NCBI GenBank assembly: GCA_029247365.1
Contig: JAQWLJ010000015.1
Coordinates: 1 to 37,516, forward strand
Source: Acidimicrobiales bacterium
Lineage (GTDB): Bacteria > Actinomycetota > Acidimicrobiia > Acidimicrobiales > Aldehydirespiratoraceae
DNA length: 37,516 nt
Direction: 5' to 3'
The translations under genes and the position numbers were made by a program. The notes below the pieces were generated by a model. That model did no database searches, had not been told where the DNA came from, and was given only the letters and a program-made list of their open reading frames with translations. Positions 1 through 9,004 of the stretch are shown in pieces. The stretch's first letter is position 1, and every line of letters starts with the position of its first letter.

Positions 1-279
1 TACGTGCGACACACGACCGACGGACGGCAGATCGAATCACCGACGGACTACGCCCAACACGTCTGTACCGTGACCCGCCATATCAAGGGCACCGAGGTGG
101 TCGTCGATCACCTGAACCACGCCGGCGACATGACGTACGTTCGGTTCACGCTTCTGGGCATCAACCTCGCGACGGGCAAGCCGGTCTCGATCGGCTGGCT
201 TGCGCACTACCGAACCGAGAACAGTCAACTCGCCGAATCATGGGCGATGCGGCAAACCGATTTCGTGTGGGGCGAGTGA
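1..279 (+). CDS. SnoaL-like (NTF2-fold) protein, C-terminal part
   Basis: The reading frame is open from the first base of the window, so the gene begins upstream and only its last 92 residues are seen. A run of alternating beta-strand-like segments (TEVVVDHLNHAGDMTYVRF, then PVSIGWLAHYRTENSQLAESW) resembles the C-terminal half of SnoaL-like polyketide cyclase/ester cyclase proteins of the NTF2 fold. These are small cytosolic proteins that bind or isomerise hydrophobic substrates. The TGA stop overlaps the GTG start of the K+ channel gene by 4 bp (GTGA), so the two are probably co-transcribed. Family assignment is from general pattern only; the catalytic residues of the fold are not in the visible part. 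Confidence 0.55.
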   Translation, partial: YVRHTTDGRQIESPTDYAQHVCTVTRHIKGTEVVVDHLNHAGDMTYVRFTLLGINLATGKPVSIGWLAHYRTENSQLAESWAMRQTDFVWGE

Positions 280-1310
280 AAGTCCACCTCCCACTCCTCC
301 GTCGTGGCCGCCAGAAGAGCTCTCTCGCCACCGACCCCTGGCAGCGGGTTCGCGTCGGTCTTGGCATCCTTGGCTTCATCGTCGCCCTCGGGGTGGTGGG
401 CTACCGCTTGCTCGGACTCGGTCTCTTCGACGCGCTATACCAGACCGTCATCACTGTCACGACGGTTGGATATGGCGAGATCGGTGACCCTGACGACATT
501 GACCGCTCATACCGCTGGTTCAGCCTCTTCCTCGCACTGTTCGGCGTGGGCGGCGCGCTCTACACCCTCGGCGTCATGGTCGACGCCTACGTCGAAGGCT
601 CGTTGAACGACGGCCTTCGCCTTCGGAAGGAACAACGAATGATTGATCGATTATCTGGTCACCTGATCGTCGCCGGCGCCGGCCGGGTTGGCGCTTCGAT
701 CGCCCATTACGTCGTCCGCCACGGTGCCAAGGTGGTCATCATCGACCAGACACCAAGCGATTCCGACCTCTTGACGGTGCTCGGCGACGCCACCGATGAC
801 GAGACGTTGCGCCGCGCGGGCGTCGAGCGAGCTACCACCCTGATTGCAGCGCTCGATACCGACGCGTCCAATCTCTACGTAACCCTGTCGGCGCGGGGAC
901 TAAACCCCGACCTGCACATCGTTGCTCGCACCAACCATCAGTCAAACGAACCGAAACTCTTCCAGGCCGGGGCCGACCGAGTCGTGAACCCTCACGAAAT
1001 CGGCGGTTCGCGCATGGGGGCCCTCGCGCTTCACCCCAACCTCGCCGAGTTCCTCGACGAGGTCCTCCACGACGAAAGTCACGGTGTCACCGTCGACGAG
1101 ATCAAGGTCGGCACCGGTTCTCGGGCAGGTGGCCACACCTTGCGGAAACTGCTCGGCGTGACAGGTCAGCCCCTTGTCATCGCGATTCGCGATCAAGACC
1201 ACGGCTATACCGCGAATCCAGCCCTCGACACGGTGGTCCGCCCGGGAGCGGTGCTCGTGGTTCTGGGTTCAGACACTGATGTCGCTGCGCTCAGGGCGCG
1301 TGTTACCTGA
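276..1310 (+). CDS. MthK-like potassium channel: pore plus RCK (TrkA-N/TrkA-C)
   Basis: Predicted inner-membrane K+ channel of 344 residues. A first membrane helix (about residues 29-50) is followed by the pore loop with the K+ selectivity filter TVGYGE (about 65-70) and a second helix (about 86-108). Then comes a cytosolic RCK domain with a Rossmann GAGRVG motif at about 130-135, and a TrkA-C domain in the last 80 residues. This two-helix plus RCK order is that of MthK/GsuK-type ligand-gated channels. I chose GTG 276, which overlaps the upstream stop as GTGA; an in-frame ATG at 240 would add 12 residues and enlarge the overlap to 40 bp. The gene converges on the SDR gene at 1350. Confidence 0.9.
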   Translation: MKVHLPLLRRGRQKSSLATDPWQRVRVGLGILGFIVALGVVGYRLLGLGLFDALYQTVITVTTVGYGEIGDPDDIDRSYRWFSLFLALFGVGGALYTLGVMVDAYVEGSLNDGLRLRKEQRMIDRLSGHLIVAGAGRVGASIAHYVVRHGAKVVIIDQTPSDSDLLTVLGDATDDETLRRAGVERATTLIAALDTDASNLYVTLSARGLNPDLHIVARTNHQSNEPKLFQAGADRVVNPHEIGGSRMGALALHPNLAEFLDEVLHDESHGVTVDEIKVGTGSRAGGHTLRKLLGVTGQPLVIAIRDQDHGYTANPALDTVVRPGAVLVVLGSDTDVAALRARVT

Positions 1311-1349
1311 CGCTGGCGGATCGCCCTAGGCGCGGCATTCCGGCTGCGT

Positions 1350-2177
1350 TCAGGAACCGGTGAGCCAGGTCGCCGGGTGCATGCCTTCGGCGAACATCTT
1401 TTGTTGCCACCGCTGCATACCGGTGATCCAGCGATCGACGTCGTTGCCCTTGCGTCGCACGTACTCCTCGACCTCAGGATGCGGCAGGACGTGGAAGCGT
1501 TCCTCGTGCAACGCCTGTACGACAACGTCTACCGCTTCTTCAGCACTGAGGTGACCGTCAGCCCCAGCGACATCAGCGCCTCGGGCCTGCATGGTCGCGG
1601 CGTCAGGGCTGTTGGCAACAATGTTTGTCTGCACTGCTTGGGGGCACAGCACCGAGACCTTGATCCCCTGGTGGCCATGGGTGATCGCGATCCATTCGGC
1701 GAGCGCGACCGCAGCATGCTTGGTGACGGCGTAGTGCATCGAACCGAACTGGGAAAGCAGTCCGGCGGCCGACGCAGTGTTCAGCAAATAGCCGTGGCCC
1801 CGGTCGGCCATGTAGGGCACGACCGCCTGCGCCGCGTACACGTGGGCGAGGACGTGGACCTCCCACATGCGATTCATGTCCTCGACCGGCGCCTCGAGCC
1901 CACCGAGGGTGACATAGCCAGCGTTCGAGACGAACAGGTCGATCGGTCCGATGTCGCGCTCGGTCGAGTCAACGAGCGCCTTGATCGCTTCCGCGTCAGT
2001 CACGTCAACCACAGCGGCGGTACCGCTAACCGAGGCCGCGACTGCTTGTGTTCCTCGCTCGTCGCGGTCAACCACCACCACATGGGCCGCTCCGTCGGCA
2101 TGGGCGCGCTCTGCGAGTGCCTTGCCGATCCCACTCGCTCCGCCCGTGATGACGATCGTCTTACCTTGGAGTTTCAT
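1350..2177 (-). CDS. Short-chain dehydrogenase/reductase
   Basis: Classical SDR of 275 residues, an NAD(P)-dependent alcohol/ketone oxidoreductase acting in the cytosol. Visible motifs: cofactor loop TGGASGIG (11-18), a D37-R38 pair after beta 2 (VVVVDRDE) that favours NAD(H), the structural NAG (85-87), catalytic Ser136, and Tyr149-x3-Lys153 (YAVTK). The substrate cannot be read from the sequence. The C-terminal tail from about 230 (EVEEYVRRKGNDVDRWITGM) resembles SDRs clustered with lipid or steroid catabolism genes in actinobacteria; that link is inference. A TAGGTT hexamer ends 8 bp before the ATG, so the mRNA is probably leaderless or nearly so. Confidence 0.9.
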   Translation of the reverse strand: MKLQGKTIVITGGASGIGKALAERAHADGAAHVVVVDRDERGTQAVAASVSGTAAVVDVTDAEAIKALVDSTERDIGPIDLFVSNAGYVTLGGLEAPVEDMNRMWEVHVLAHVYAAQAVVPYMADRGHGYLLNTASAAGLLSQFGSMHYAVTKHAAVALAEWIAITHGHQGIKVSVLCPQAVQTNIVANSPDAATMQARGADVAGADGHLSAEEAVDVVVQALHEERFHVLPHPEVEEYVRRKGNDVDRWITGMQRWQQKMFAEGMHPATWLTGS

Positions 2178-2185
2178 GGTTTCGG

Positions 2186-2191
2186 AACCTA
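2186..2191 (-). promoter_or_regulatory. -10 element (TAGGTT) of the SDR gene
   Basis: TAGGTT on the minus strand ends 8 bp before the ATG at 2177, with no Shine-Dalgarno sequence between. This matches the TAnnnT -10 of actinobacterial leaderless genes and recurs at other genes of the window. Confidence 0.5.
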
Positions 2192-2217
2192 ATCGGGCAG
2201 CTGTTGAGCTGCCAGGC

Positions 2218-3145
2218 TCACAGTGCGCTGAGTTCTGCTCGTTGTGCAGGGGTCATCGCCCACGCTGCAGCCGCCGCGTTCGCAGCAACCTGTTCAGGCC
2301 TCGTTGCGCCTGAGATCACCGAGCTAACCCGGTGGTCGGCAACCAGCCAGGCAATCGCCGCGTCGAGCAGCGTGTGTCCGGTCGACTCGGCCCATGCCTT
2401 CATCGCCGCGACCCGAGGCGCTCGTTCGTCGTTGAGGAAGCGCTCAGCCCGGTCGCCCATCGACGCAAGGCGTGTGCCCTCAGGTGCCGCTTCGCCAAAC
2501 GTGTACTTGCCGGTGAGGACGCCGGACTCGAGTGGGAAGAACGGGACAAACCCGACACCCTGTTGGCCACAGACATCAAGGACACCATCGGTCTCGGGAT
2601 CACGGGTGAGCAAGCTGTAGTGGTTCTGCACCGTCTGGAACCGAGGGATGCCCGTGTCGCTGGCCACCGTCTCGGCCTCATCGAGTTGGATCGCGTCGAA
2701 GTTGGAGCAACCGATCTCGCGAACCTTGCCTTGTGCAACAAGTTCGGCCAGCGCGCCCATTGTCTCGGCGATCGGTGTCGGGCCGTCGGGGCGGTGGTAC
2801 TGGTAATGGTCGATGTAGTCAGTGCCGAGCCAGGCGAGGCTGGCCTCGACCGCGGCGCGCACAGCTGACGCCGACCCCGTCGGTGGATCGTCGTCGGGGG
2901 TGGGGAGCATCCCCCCACTTGGTGGCGATCAGCACCTGATCTCGCCGGCCGCGTAGGGCCGCTCCGAGGTACTCCTCGGACTGGCCGGCGCCGTAGCCCT
3001 CGGCCGTGTCGAAGTAGTTGATACCAGCGTCGATCGCAGCGTCGACGACGAGCTTGGTCTGGGTGACGTCGATACGCATCCCGAAGTTGTTGCAGCCAAG
3101 CCCGACAACCGAGGCATCAAGTTGACCAATGGAGCGGTAGTGCAT
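2218..3145 (-). pseudogene. Aldo/keto reductase, frameshifted at a C6 tract
   Basis: Together the two frames encode a complete aldo/keto reductase of about 308 residues, a NADPH-dependent carbonyl reductase. The first frame (3145 down to about 2917) has MHYRSIGQ, the catalytic Asp/Tyr region FDTAEGYG and the catalytic Lys in IATKWG. The second frame resumes with [19 protein letters not shown], the catalytic His region HYQYHRPDG and the cofactor-binding C-terminus up to the stop at 2218. The switch falls in a homopolymer, CCCCCC on the plus strand at 2911-2916; removing one base restores K-W-G-M-L-P-T-P. The 928-bp span is one base more than a multiple of three. It is either a real 1-bp insertion or a sequencing error; nothing else in the gene looks decayed. 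Confidence 0.85.
2911..2916. other. C6/G6 homopolymer at the AKR frameshift
   Basis: Six consecutive C on the plus strand (G6 in the sense of the aldo/keto reductase). One base fewer would join the two AKR frames directly after the catalytic Lys of IATKWG. This is a typical site of homopolymer length error or of slipped-strand mutation. Confidence 0.75.
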
Positions 3146-3152
3146 ACCGCCG

Positions 3153-3158
3153 AACCTA
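3153..3158 (-). promoter_or_regulatory. -10 element (TAGGTT) of the aldo/keto reductase gene
   Basis: TAGGTT ends 7 bp before the ATG at 3145 and shares its first three bases with the TAG stop of the upstream sulfatase gene. No Shine-Dalgarno sequence intervenes. This suggests a leaderless promoter at the end of the sulfatase operon. Confidence 0.45.
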
Positions 3159-5420
3159 CTGTCGCGACATCTCCGCGGCTGCGGTCGCCTTGGTCTCGCT
3201 TTCGCTGCGCCGGACCGGGAGCTGGATCTCGACCTCATGGAGTGTGCCAGTGAAGGCGAACGGTGCCTCGTAGCGACCAGACACGGCAGAGCCGTGATCC
3301 TGGCCGAGGGACGAACCCACTGACGACACCATCCGCATGTAGAAGCCGATGTCGCCTCGACCACAGGTCTCCCCATTGATCGAGACCTCACAGAACCCTG
3401 TCGTGCGACTGTTGCGTTCGAGATGGACATGCAACTCCACCTCACCCGCCGGCACATTGAGCGTCGACTCGACAACGGTGTGGTCGTTGAACGAGTTGTA
3501 GTCGGCGACGAGTTTGCCGTTCTGAACAAAGACGGAGAACCCGGAGTTTTTGGTGCCGGTCGCCCAGAGGACGCCTTCGTCGCCGGGTTCGATGGTCACC
3601 TGCGCGGTGAGGTCGAACGAGCGTCCACCGACAGCGGCTGACGGCTGCGACGGCATCGGCGACATCGGCGGTCGGTAGACGTAGCGGCGGTCGGGTCGGT
3701 GCGGGGAGTGCTCGTTGAGGTGGGGTGTGAAGAGTTCGAAGCCGCGGTCATCGAGTGGCAGCACCCCGTTGCGTTCAGCCTCCTGCCACCAGCGATCGAC
3801 GATCGTCGCCAGCATCTCCGCCTCGGTGTCGGCGAGGTCGTGGAGCTCGGATGGATCTTCGCTGATCCGGTACAGCTCCCAGGGCTCGCTATCGAAATCG
3901 TCGCCTTGGTTGTGCTTGGTGACGCCCTTCCACCACACGCCTTCGATCTCGGCTACGAGCGCGCGGCTGCCTCCGTTCTCGAAATACTGGAGTGTGTTGG
4001 CGGCCGGCGCGTCGGCGTCATCGAGGATCGATCGGAACGACTGACCGGTGACGGGCATCTGAGGAATGCCCTTGTACGTCTCGGGCGCGGTGATCCCGAG
4101 CAGTTCGTAGAGCGTCGGCGTGACGTCGGAGACGTTGACGAACTGTTTTCGCATCGTGCCCGCTGCATCACCCAGACCGTTGGGCCAGTGCATGATCATG
4201 GGCACATGCACACCTCCCTCGTGGGTGTTCTGCTTGTACCAGCGAAACGGTGAGTTCCCGGCCTGTGCCCAACCCCACGGGTAGTTGGTGTGGCTGTGCG
4301 GACCGCCGATGTCGTCGATCCGCTCAACCGCTTCCTCGGGGGTCTCGAGGATCCCGTTGAAGAACTTCATCTCGTGCATCACCCCGAATGGGCCGCCCTC
4401 CTGGGACGCTCCGTTGTCGGCGAGTACGACGATGATCGTGTTGTCGAGCTCGCCCATGTCGCGCAGGCCGTCGATCAGTCGGCCGATCTGGTCATCGGTA
4501 TGGTCGAGGAACGCGGCAAAGGCTTCCTGGAGACGGCACGCAAGCTTGCGGTCGGCTTCTGGCATCTCGTTCCATGCCGCGACGCCCGGGTTACGGGGCG
4601 CGAGTTCGGTATCAGGATCGATGACCCCGAGTTCGATCTGACGCTCGTACCACCGCTGGCGGACAACGTCCCATCCCTCGTCGTAGTGGCCGCGATACTT
4701 GTCGAGGTAGGCCTGTGGAGCCTGATGGGGTGCGTGGGTCGCACCAAACGGGAGGTACCCGAAGAACGGCCGGTCGGGCCGCACGCCCTTGCTGTTACTA
4801 ATCATCAACAGCAGGTTGTCGACGAGGTCCTCGCTGACGTGATAGCCGTCTTCGGGTTTCCCGGGTGGGTCGATGTGGGTGTTGTCCTGCACCAGCTCGG
4901 GGTGGAATTGGTCGGTCTCGCCCTCGAGGAACCCGTAAAATCGATCGAAGCCGCGCTGCACCGGCCAGTGGTCGAATGGACCCGCCGCCGACGTGTCCTG
5001 GGTGGGAGCGAGGTGCCATTTGCCGGCACAGAACGTGGCGTAGCCCTCGCTGCTGAGCACCTCGGCGATCGTCGACGCCGAGTTCGAAATGTAACCCAGC
5101 TGGCTCGGGAAACCGGTCCGCCAGTTCGAAACGCCGCGCATGCCGACGGCGTGCTGCGAACGGCCGGTGAGGAGCGCAGCGCGGGTCGGTGAGCACAGCG
5201 GCGTGACGTGAAAGTTGCTGAACTGCACTCCCCCGGCGCACAGGGCGTCGACGTTCGGCGTGTCGATGTCGGAGCCGTAGCAGCCGAACTGGGCGAAACC
5301 GAGGTCGTCGATCAACACGATCACGACGTTCGGCGCGTCGTCGCCGGGGTGGGTGGGCTCGATGAAGTGCGGCGTGGAGTCGGCCAACGTCCGGCCGATC
5401 GTGCCTTGGAACTCGGTCAT
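3156..5420 (-). CDS. Type I arylsulfatase, 754 aa (AtsD-like)
   Basis: Formylglycine-dependent sulfatase hydrolysing sulfate esters. Metal ligands lie in VLIDDLG (Asp38-Asp39). The maturation motif [12 protein letters not shown] has Cys76 as the residue oxidised to formylglycine, and GKWHL and ADNGA are the other active-site blocks. The alkaline phosphatase-like domain fills about residues 28-560. The last 190 residues form a separate beta-rich domain ([19 protein letters not shown] onwards), as in the long actinobacterial sulfatases of the M. tuberculosis AtsD type. No signal peptide is seen, so it is probably cytosolic. A Shine-Dalgarno AAGGA lies 6 nt before the ATG. It is the last gene of an operon that also carries an MBL hydrolase, a GST-like protein and a dehalogenase-like hydrolase. 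No formylglycine-generating enzyme gene is in the window. Confidence 0.95.
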   Translation of the reverse strand: MTEFQGTIGRTLADSTPHFIEPTHPGDDAPNVVIVLIDDLGFAQFGCYGSDIDTPNVDALCAGGVQFSNFHVTPLCSPTRAALLTGRSQHAVGMRGVSNWRTGFPSQLGYISNSASTIAEVLSSEGYATFCAGKWHLAPTQDTSAAGPFDHWPVQRGFDRFYGFLEGETDQFHPELVQDNTHIDPPGKPEDGYHVSEDLVDNLLLMISNSKGVRPDRPFFGYLPFGATHAPHQAPQAYLDKYRGHYDEGWDVVRQRWYERQIELGVIDPDTELAPRNPGVAAWNEMPEADRKLACRLQEAFAAFLDHTDDQIGRLIDGLRDMGELDNTIIVVLADNGASQEGGPFGVMHEMKFFNGILETPEEAVERIDDIGGPHSHTNYPWGWAQAGNSPFRWYKQNTHEGGVHVPMIMHWPNGLGDAAGTMRKQFVNVSDVTPTLYELLGITAPETYKGIPQMPVTGQSFRSILDDADAPAANTLQYFENGGSRALVAEIEGVWWKGVTKHNQGDDFDSEPWELYRISEDPSELHDLADTEAEMLATIVDRWWQEAERNGVLPLDDRGFELFTPHLNEHSPHRPDRRYVYRPPMSPMPSQPSAAVGGRSFDLTAQVTIEPGDEGVLWATGTKNSGFSVFVQNGKLVADYNSFNDHTVVESTLNVPAGEVELHVHLERNSRTTGFCEVSINGETCGRGDIGFYMRMVSSVGSSLGQDHGSAVSGRYEAPFAFTGTLHEVEIQLPVRRSESETKATAAAEMSRQ

Positions 5421-5437
5421 GTGCTTTCCTTCAGCGA

Positions 5438-6259
5438 TCAGAGAGAGATGGTGGTGAGATCGTCGCCGATGACGATCTCACCGTCGAAGAATGCTGCAGC
5501 TCGTGCGATCCAGTCGGGGTAGTCGTCGGGCTGCGGGGCGGGGACCATGTGAGTCAACACCAGTCGTTTGGAGCCGACCCGCGAAGCCGTCTCGGCAGCC
5601 TGAGCGACGCCGGAGTGATATTCGAGGATGTCCTGGACCCCTTCCATCGGGATCGGCTCAAGGATGTCACGCCGCAGAACAGTTTGGACGTACGCGTCGG
5701 CATTGCGGGCGAGCTCATCGACGCCATCACACGGCAGCGTGTCGCCGACGAGCGCCGCAACCGATCCCTCGTGTTCGAGCCGAAAGCCGATGGTGGGTTT
5801 GACCGGCGAGTGCTCGGTAGCTGCAGTGGTGATCTGCACGTCGTTGACCGTGAACGAGTCACCAGGCTCTAGATCACTGACCTCGTACTGGGGTCCGTTG
5901 GTCAGGAAGTCGTGATGCTCGACCCGGTACGAGATGTCTGGCTCCAGCGCGTGCATCTGACGTTGGACGAACTCCTCGGTGCCGACCGGACCGAAGATCT
6001 TCAGCGTCGCACTTTCCTGCGACTGGATCCAATGCGTCGTGATGACGTCGTTGAGTGCACACACGTGGTCGGAATGGAGATGCGTGATGAGGATCGCGGC
6101 AAGAAAGGGAGGACCGGACTCTGCACCCGCAAGGCGCATGACGACGCCGCGGCCGGCATCGACAAGAATGTGCGAGCCTCCGGCCTTGACGAGCGTCGAC
6201 GGCCCGGCCCGGTTTGGGTCGGGAATCGGCGAGCCGGTTCCGGTAAGGATGATCTCCAT
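5438..6259 (-). CDS. MBL-fold hydrolase, RNase Z/AtsA-like
   Basis: Metallo-beta-lactamase-fold protein of 273 residues. It opens with the TGTGSP strand typical of the RNase Z branch and has the full zinc motif HLHSDH. Further ligands are likely the His of TEHSP, the Asp of LVGDT and the His of LVLTHMVP. Members include tRNase Z, phosphodiesterases and arylsulfatases; the context of a sulfatase, a GST-like protein and a dehalogenase-like gene favours a catabolic ester hydrolase over tRNA processing. I chose ATG 6259 because GAGGAG lies 5 nt upstream and the start shares one base with the previous stop (TGATG). The downstream sulfatase follows after 17 bp. Confidence 0.88.
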   Translation of the reverse strand: MEIILTGTGSPIPDPNRAGPSTLVKAGGSHILVDAGRGVVMRLAGAESGPPFLAAILITHLHSDHVCALNDVITTHWIQSQESATLKIFGPVGTEEFVQRQMHALEPDISYRVEHHDFLTNGPQYEVSDLEPGDSFTVNDVQITTAATEHSPVKPTIGFRLEHEGSVAALVGDTLPCDGVDELARNADAYVQTVLRRDILEPIPMEGVQDILEYHSGVAQAAETASRVGSKRLVLTHMVPAPQPDDYPDWIARAAAFFDGEIVIGDDLTTISL

Positions 6260-6891
6260 CAGAGCTCCTCGTTTGCTGCGTCGTGAGCGGCTTTGGTTGC
6301 GGGGTGCTCGAGCGGCGGCCCGCTGAGCCGCCGCAGGCGGTTCTTCCATGGACCGTAGCGCCAGACCATCACGGCATCGTCCCCGGTACTCTCGAGGCGA
6401 CGGGAGACAGCGACGAACTTCTTGTTGGCCGGCCGCAGTTTGTGCACACCGTCCTCCCATGTCGCAGCCACACGGATTCGCTGCCCACCGATGCCGGCAG
6501 TGTCGTCGACACCGCCCTCCAGTGTGCCGTCGCAGAACATGTCGTGCACGAGACCGCCGGTGGTGATCGTGACGCGGTTACCGGCCTGTTCGACCCGCTC
6601 AACGTGACCCTTCAGGCGACCCTCGTAGACCTCCCACACTCCCCGGATATCAGCCGCGCCTGCCGCCAGCGGCTCGTGGCAGCCGTCGAGCGTGCGAGCC
6701 GGCCAGTCGGTCCACGTCGCACCGGCGGCCGTGCTGTCGAGCGGGATGTTGGCCGCGGCCGGTCCCGAACCGTCGAGGTCGGGCAGTTGGTAGTCGGCGG
6801 GGTCGTGAGGGCGGGCATGGCCTGCCAGTTCGTCGTTGTCGACAGGGCCGAACATCTGGCGAAGTATCGCAATGATCGGGATCTTGGCCAT
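6259..6891 (-). CDS. Conserved hypothetical protein, 210 aa
   Basis: I do not recognise a named family. The first 40 residues include a hydrophobic start (AKIPIIAILRQMFG) and an Asp/Pro-rich linker. The core has alternating strands (GVWEVYEGRLKGHVERVEQAGNRVTITTGGLVHDMFCDGTLEGGV) that could form a calycin-like beta-barrel. The end (RYGPWKNRLRRLSGPPLEHPATKAAHDAANEEL) is basic. It overlaps the genes on both sides, which makes it an integral operon member and probably functionally tied to the GST-like and MBL proteins. Start: ATG 6891 has GGGGAG 5 nt upstream; a GTG at 6894 is possible but sits too close to it. Confidence 0.8.
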   Translation of the reverse strand: MAKIPIIAILRQMFGPVDNDELAGHARPHDPADYQLPDLDGSGPAAANIPLDSTAAGATWTDWPARTLDGCHEPLAAGAADIRGVWEVYEGRLKGHVERVEQAGNRVTITTGGLVHDMFCDGTLEGGVDDTAGIGGQRIRVAATWEDGVHKLRPANKKFVAVSRRLESTGDDAVMVWRYGPWKNRLRRLSGPPLEHPATKAAHDAANEEL

Positions 6892-8072
6892 CACTTCTCC
6901 CCTGGTCCCCAGACTTCAAGATTGTTTACGCGCTCGACTCGGCGGATCGTGCGCAGGTCGAGCCACGGCTCAAGACCGCCGGATCCGAACACTTCGCGGG
7001 TGTGCGTTTGCGCATCGGGCGAGGCCATCGTCAAATCGTCGTGCAGCTTCTGCATCAGCCAGAAGCGATAGGGCATGACGCCGGTGGTCAACTCCATTCC
7101 CCGCCATGTGAAGGTCGCCGTGCCTCGGCCGACGAGCCCCCTACCTCCTTGTAGGCCGCGGTCACCGGGCCGTTCGAGACCGTTGGTGCCCGGCTCGATC
7201 TGGGGGTTCGCAGCGAGGAACTCGTTCGCAGTCTCCACGTGGGCCACAAGTTCAGGCAGGTACTCGACGCTGACGAATCGCATCAGGTCGAGCAGCGTCT
7301 CCGGAAGCGCGGCGGCATCGACCAGCGAGCCGTCGTGGCCGGGGAACTCGTGGAGGTAGGGCTCCGAGGTGGTCATCCGGTCGACCCACCGGCCAACCCG
7401 CGGCGCGCGCTGCTTGATCAGCATGGCGGGTGCCGGGTCGCGATAGAGGTGGGCCCACAGAGCGGCGATCAGCCCGAAGTCGCCGATGGTCGGACGCCCG
7501 CCGAGCAGATAGGGGTGCTGCTCAAGGTGAGCAGAGAAGAGGTCGAGGAACTCCTCGAACGCAGCTTCGATGAGCTCCATCGACTCGGGAACGACACCGA
7601 ACGCCACCGCCGCCTTACGCATCCGGCCGCTGTTGTGGAGGAAGCCCTCCTCGTCGTGGCTACCCGGCGGGACAACGACGGAGAACTCGGCGTTGAGGAA
7701 GGAGAGGTTCTGGTCGTCGAAGTTCCAGCGATAGTGCATCGCTGGCCGCAGGAGCCCCTCGCCGCCGAAGACTTCGAACACGTGGCTGATCGCGAGCAGC
7801 GTGGGGTCGTCGGGGTAGCTCTCGAACGCCCGGAGTCCTCGGCCCGGCCCCTTCTCGAAGTGGTCGATGATGTCGGCGCCGTCCTGGACGATTTCGCCGT
7901 CGGGTGTCTCCATCACCGGGATGATCCAGCGCCCGATCTGGGGGACGATCTCCTTGAGGTATCGATCACAGCCGGGTGCCAGCTCGACGAAGTCGATGCC
8001 CTGACGACGAAGGTACGAGCGGGCCTTGCCGGTGTAGAGCGACACTGGGGCGCCGTAGAGGGTGTAGGTCAC
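6891..8072 (-). CDS. Glutathione S-transferase-like protein, 393 aa
   Basis: The N-terminus has a thioredoxin-fold GST domain (YTLYGAPVSLYTGKARSYLRRQGIDF..., then IPVMETPDGEIVQDGADIIDHFE, residues about 3-80) and a helical GST-C region follows (YLLGGRPTIGDFGLIAALWAHLY, about 190-215). The extra C-terminal 150 residues are of unknown role. GST-fold proteins transfer thiols to electrophiles, but most actinobacteria use mycothiol rather than glutathione, so the thiol is uncertain. The start is GTG 8072: GGAGG lies 7 nt upstream (8080-8084) and the codon overlaps the previous stop as GTGA. An upstream GTG at 8090 lacks these marks. Its place directly after a dehalogenase-like gene suggests handling of the reactive product; that is inference. 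Confidence 0.87.
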   Translation of the reverse strand: MTYTLYGAPVSLYTGKARSYLRRQGIDFVELAPGCDRYLKEIVPQIGRWIIPVMETPDGEIVQDGADIIDHFEKGPGRGLRAFESYPDDPTLLAISHVFEVFGGEGLLRPAMHYRWNFDDQNLSFLNAEFSVVVPPGSHDEEGFLHNSGRMRKAAVAFGVVPESMELIEAAFEEFLDLFSAHLEQHPYLLGGRPTIGDFGLIAALWAHLYRDPAPAMLIKQRAPRVGRWVDRMTTSEPYLHEFPGHDGSLVDAAALPETLLDLMRFVSVEYLPELVAHVETANEFLAANPQIEPGTNGLERPGDRGLQGGRGLVGRGTATFTWRGMELTTGVMPYRFWLMQKLHDDLTMASPDAQTHTREVFGSGGLEPWLDLRTIRRVERVNNLEVWGPGEK

Positions 8073-9004
8073 GAGGTCGCCTCCAGCCACGAGAGCAGCG
8101 CCTCGTTGTAGGCATCGGGAATGTCTTCCTGCAAGAAGTGACCACCGCCTTCGAGGATCACGTGGGGCTGGCCAGCAGCGCCAGGGACGCGATCGACGAT
8201 CATCTCCCAGCCATTTGGGGCGACCGTGTCGTGGTCACTGAAGATGGTGAGCACGGGCTTGTGCCAGTCGTCGAGGGTCTTCCACGCTTCGTAGTTGGCC
8301 GGGTACATCGGATTGTCGGGGCGGGTGGGCAGGAGCTGCGTGAACGCCCGACTCCCGATGGTGAGCGCGGGATCCGGGTAGGGCGCGTGATAGCCGGCGA
8401 CCTGCTCCTCGGTCGGGTCCTTGTGCAACACCAGCGTCAACAGCGTCCATGGTTCCCACGTTGGGACGGTGCGGGCCATCTCTTGGAAGTCGGCGTATGG
8501 GCCCGAGGCATCGAGATCGTCGGGAAGCGGCTCAGTGATATCGCGCCATGGGAGGCCCGTGTTCGAGATGACCATCCGGTCGACGAGCCCGGGCTGCTCG
8601 GCGGCAAGTCGCATGCCAATGATGCCGCCCCAGTCGTGCAATACGAAGGTGCACCCCGAAAGGGCCAGTTCGTCGACGAGCAGGCGACGCATCCACTCGA
8701 CGTGGCGTTCCACGGAGTAGTCGTCGAGCTCGGACGGCTTGTCGGACATGCCCATGCCCACGAGGTCGGGGACGATCACCCGGTGGCCGGCTTCCACGAG
8801 GGGGCCAATCTGGTGGCGCCACAGGTATGACCACGACGGATTGCCGTGGAGCAGCACGGCCGGAGGCGCGAACGGCAGACCGGCGTCGATCACATTGATG
8901 CGAATGATCTGGCCCTCGCCGGAGGGAATCTTGACCCAGCTGCGTTCGGCCGGGTACCCGCGCAGGCCCTCAACTGCGTCGGCTGGGCTTTGCAGGATCT
9001 TCAC
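8069..9004 (-). CDS. Haloalkane dehalogenase-like alpha/beta hydrolase
   Basis: Alpha/beta-hydrolase of 311 residues. It has the haloalkane dehalogenase signature HGNPSWSYLW (Asn55 and Trp as halide or oxyanion ligands) and the nucleophile motif HDWGG with Asp124 followed by the halide-binding Trp125. A candidate acid lies in FSDHD (Asp257 or Asp259) and the catalytic His in GGGHF (His289). These residues predict hydrolytic removal of halide from a haloalkane in the cytosol. The acid after strand 7 fits HLD-I/III subfamilies better than HLD-II (recalled knowledge). The start GTG 9004 overlaps the previous stop as GTGA. Epoxide hydrolases share the Asp-His-Asp triad, but the HGNPSWS and DW motifs favour a dehalogenase. 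Confidence 0.87.
   Translation of the reverse strand: MKILQSPADAVEGLRGYPAERSWVKIPSGEGQIIRINVIDAGLPFAPPAVLLHGNPSWSYLWRHQIGPLVEAGHRVIVPDLVGMGMSDKPSELDDYSVERHVEWMRRLLVDELALSGCTFVLHDWGGIIGMRLAAEQPGLVDRMVISNTGLPWRDITEPLPDDLDASGPYADFQEMARTVPTWEPWTLLTLVLHKDPTEEQVAGYHAPYPDPALTIGSRAFTQLLPTRPDNPMYPANYEAWKTLDDWHKPVLTIFSDHDTVAPNGWEMIVDRVPGAAGQPHVILEGGGHFLQEDIPDAYNEALLSWLEATS

Noticed and set aside
2911-2916. Programmed ribosomal frameshift in the aldo/keto reductase
   Set aside because: No stimulatory structure or Shine-Dalgarno-like element was seen next to the G6 tract, and this family does not use recoding. An indel or read error is simpler.
4290-5192. 300-codon open frame on the plus strand
   Set aside because: It is opposite the arylsulfatase gene, which has all catalytic motifs. 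Composition mirrors its codons.
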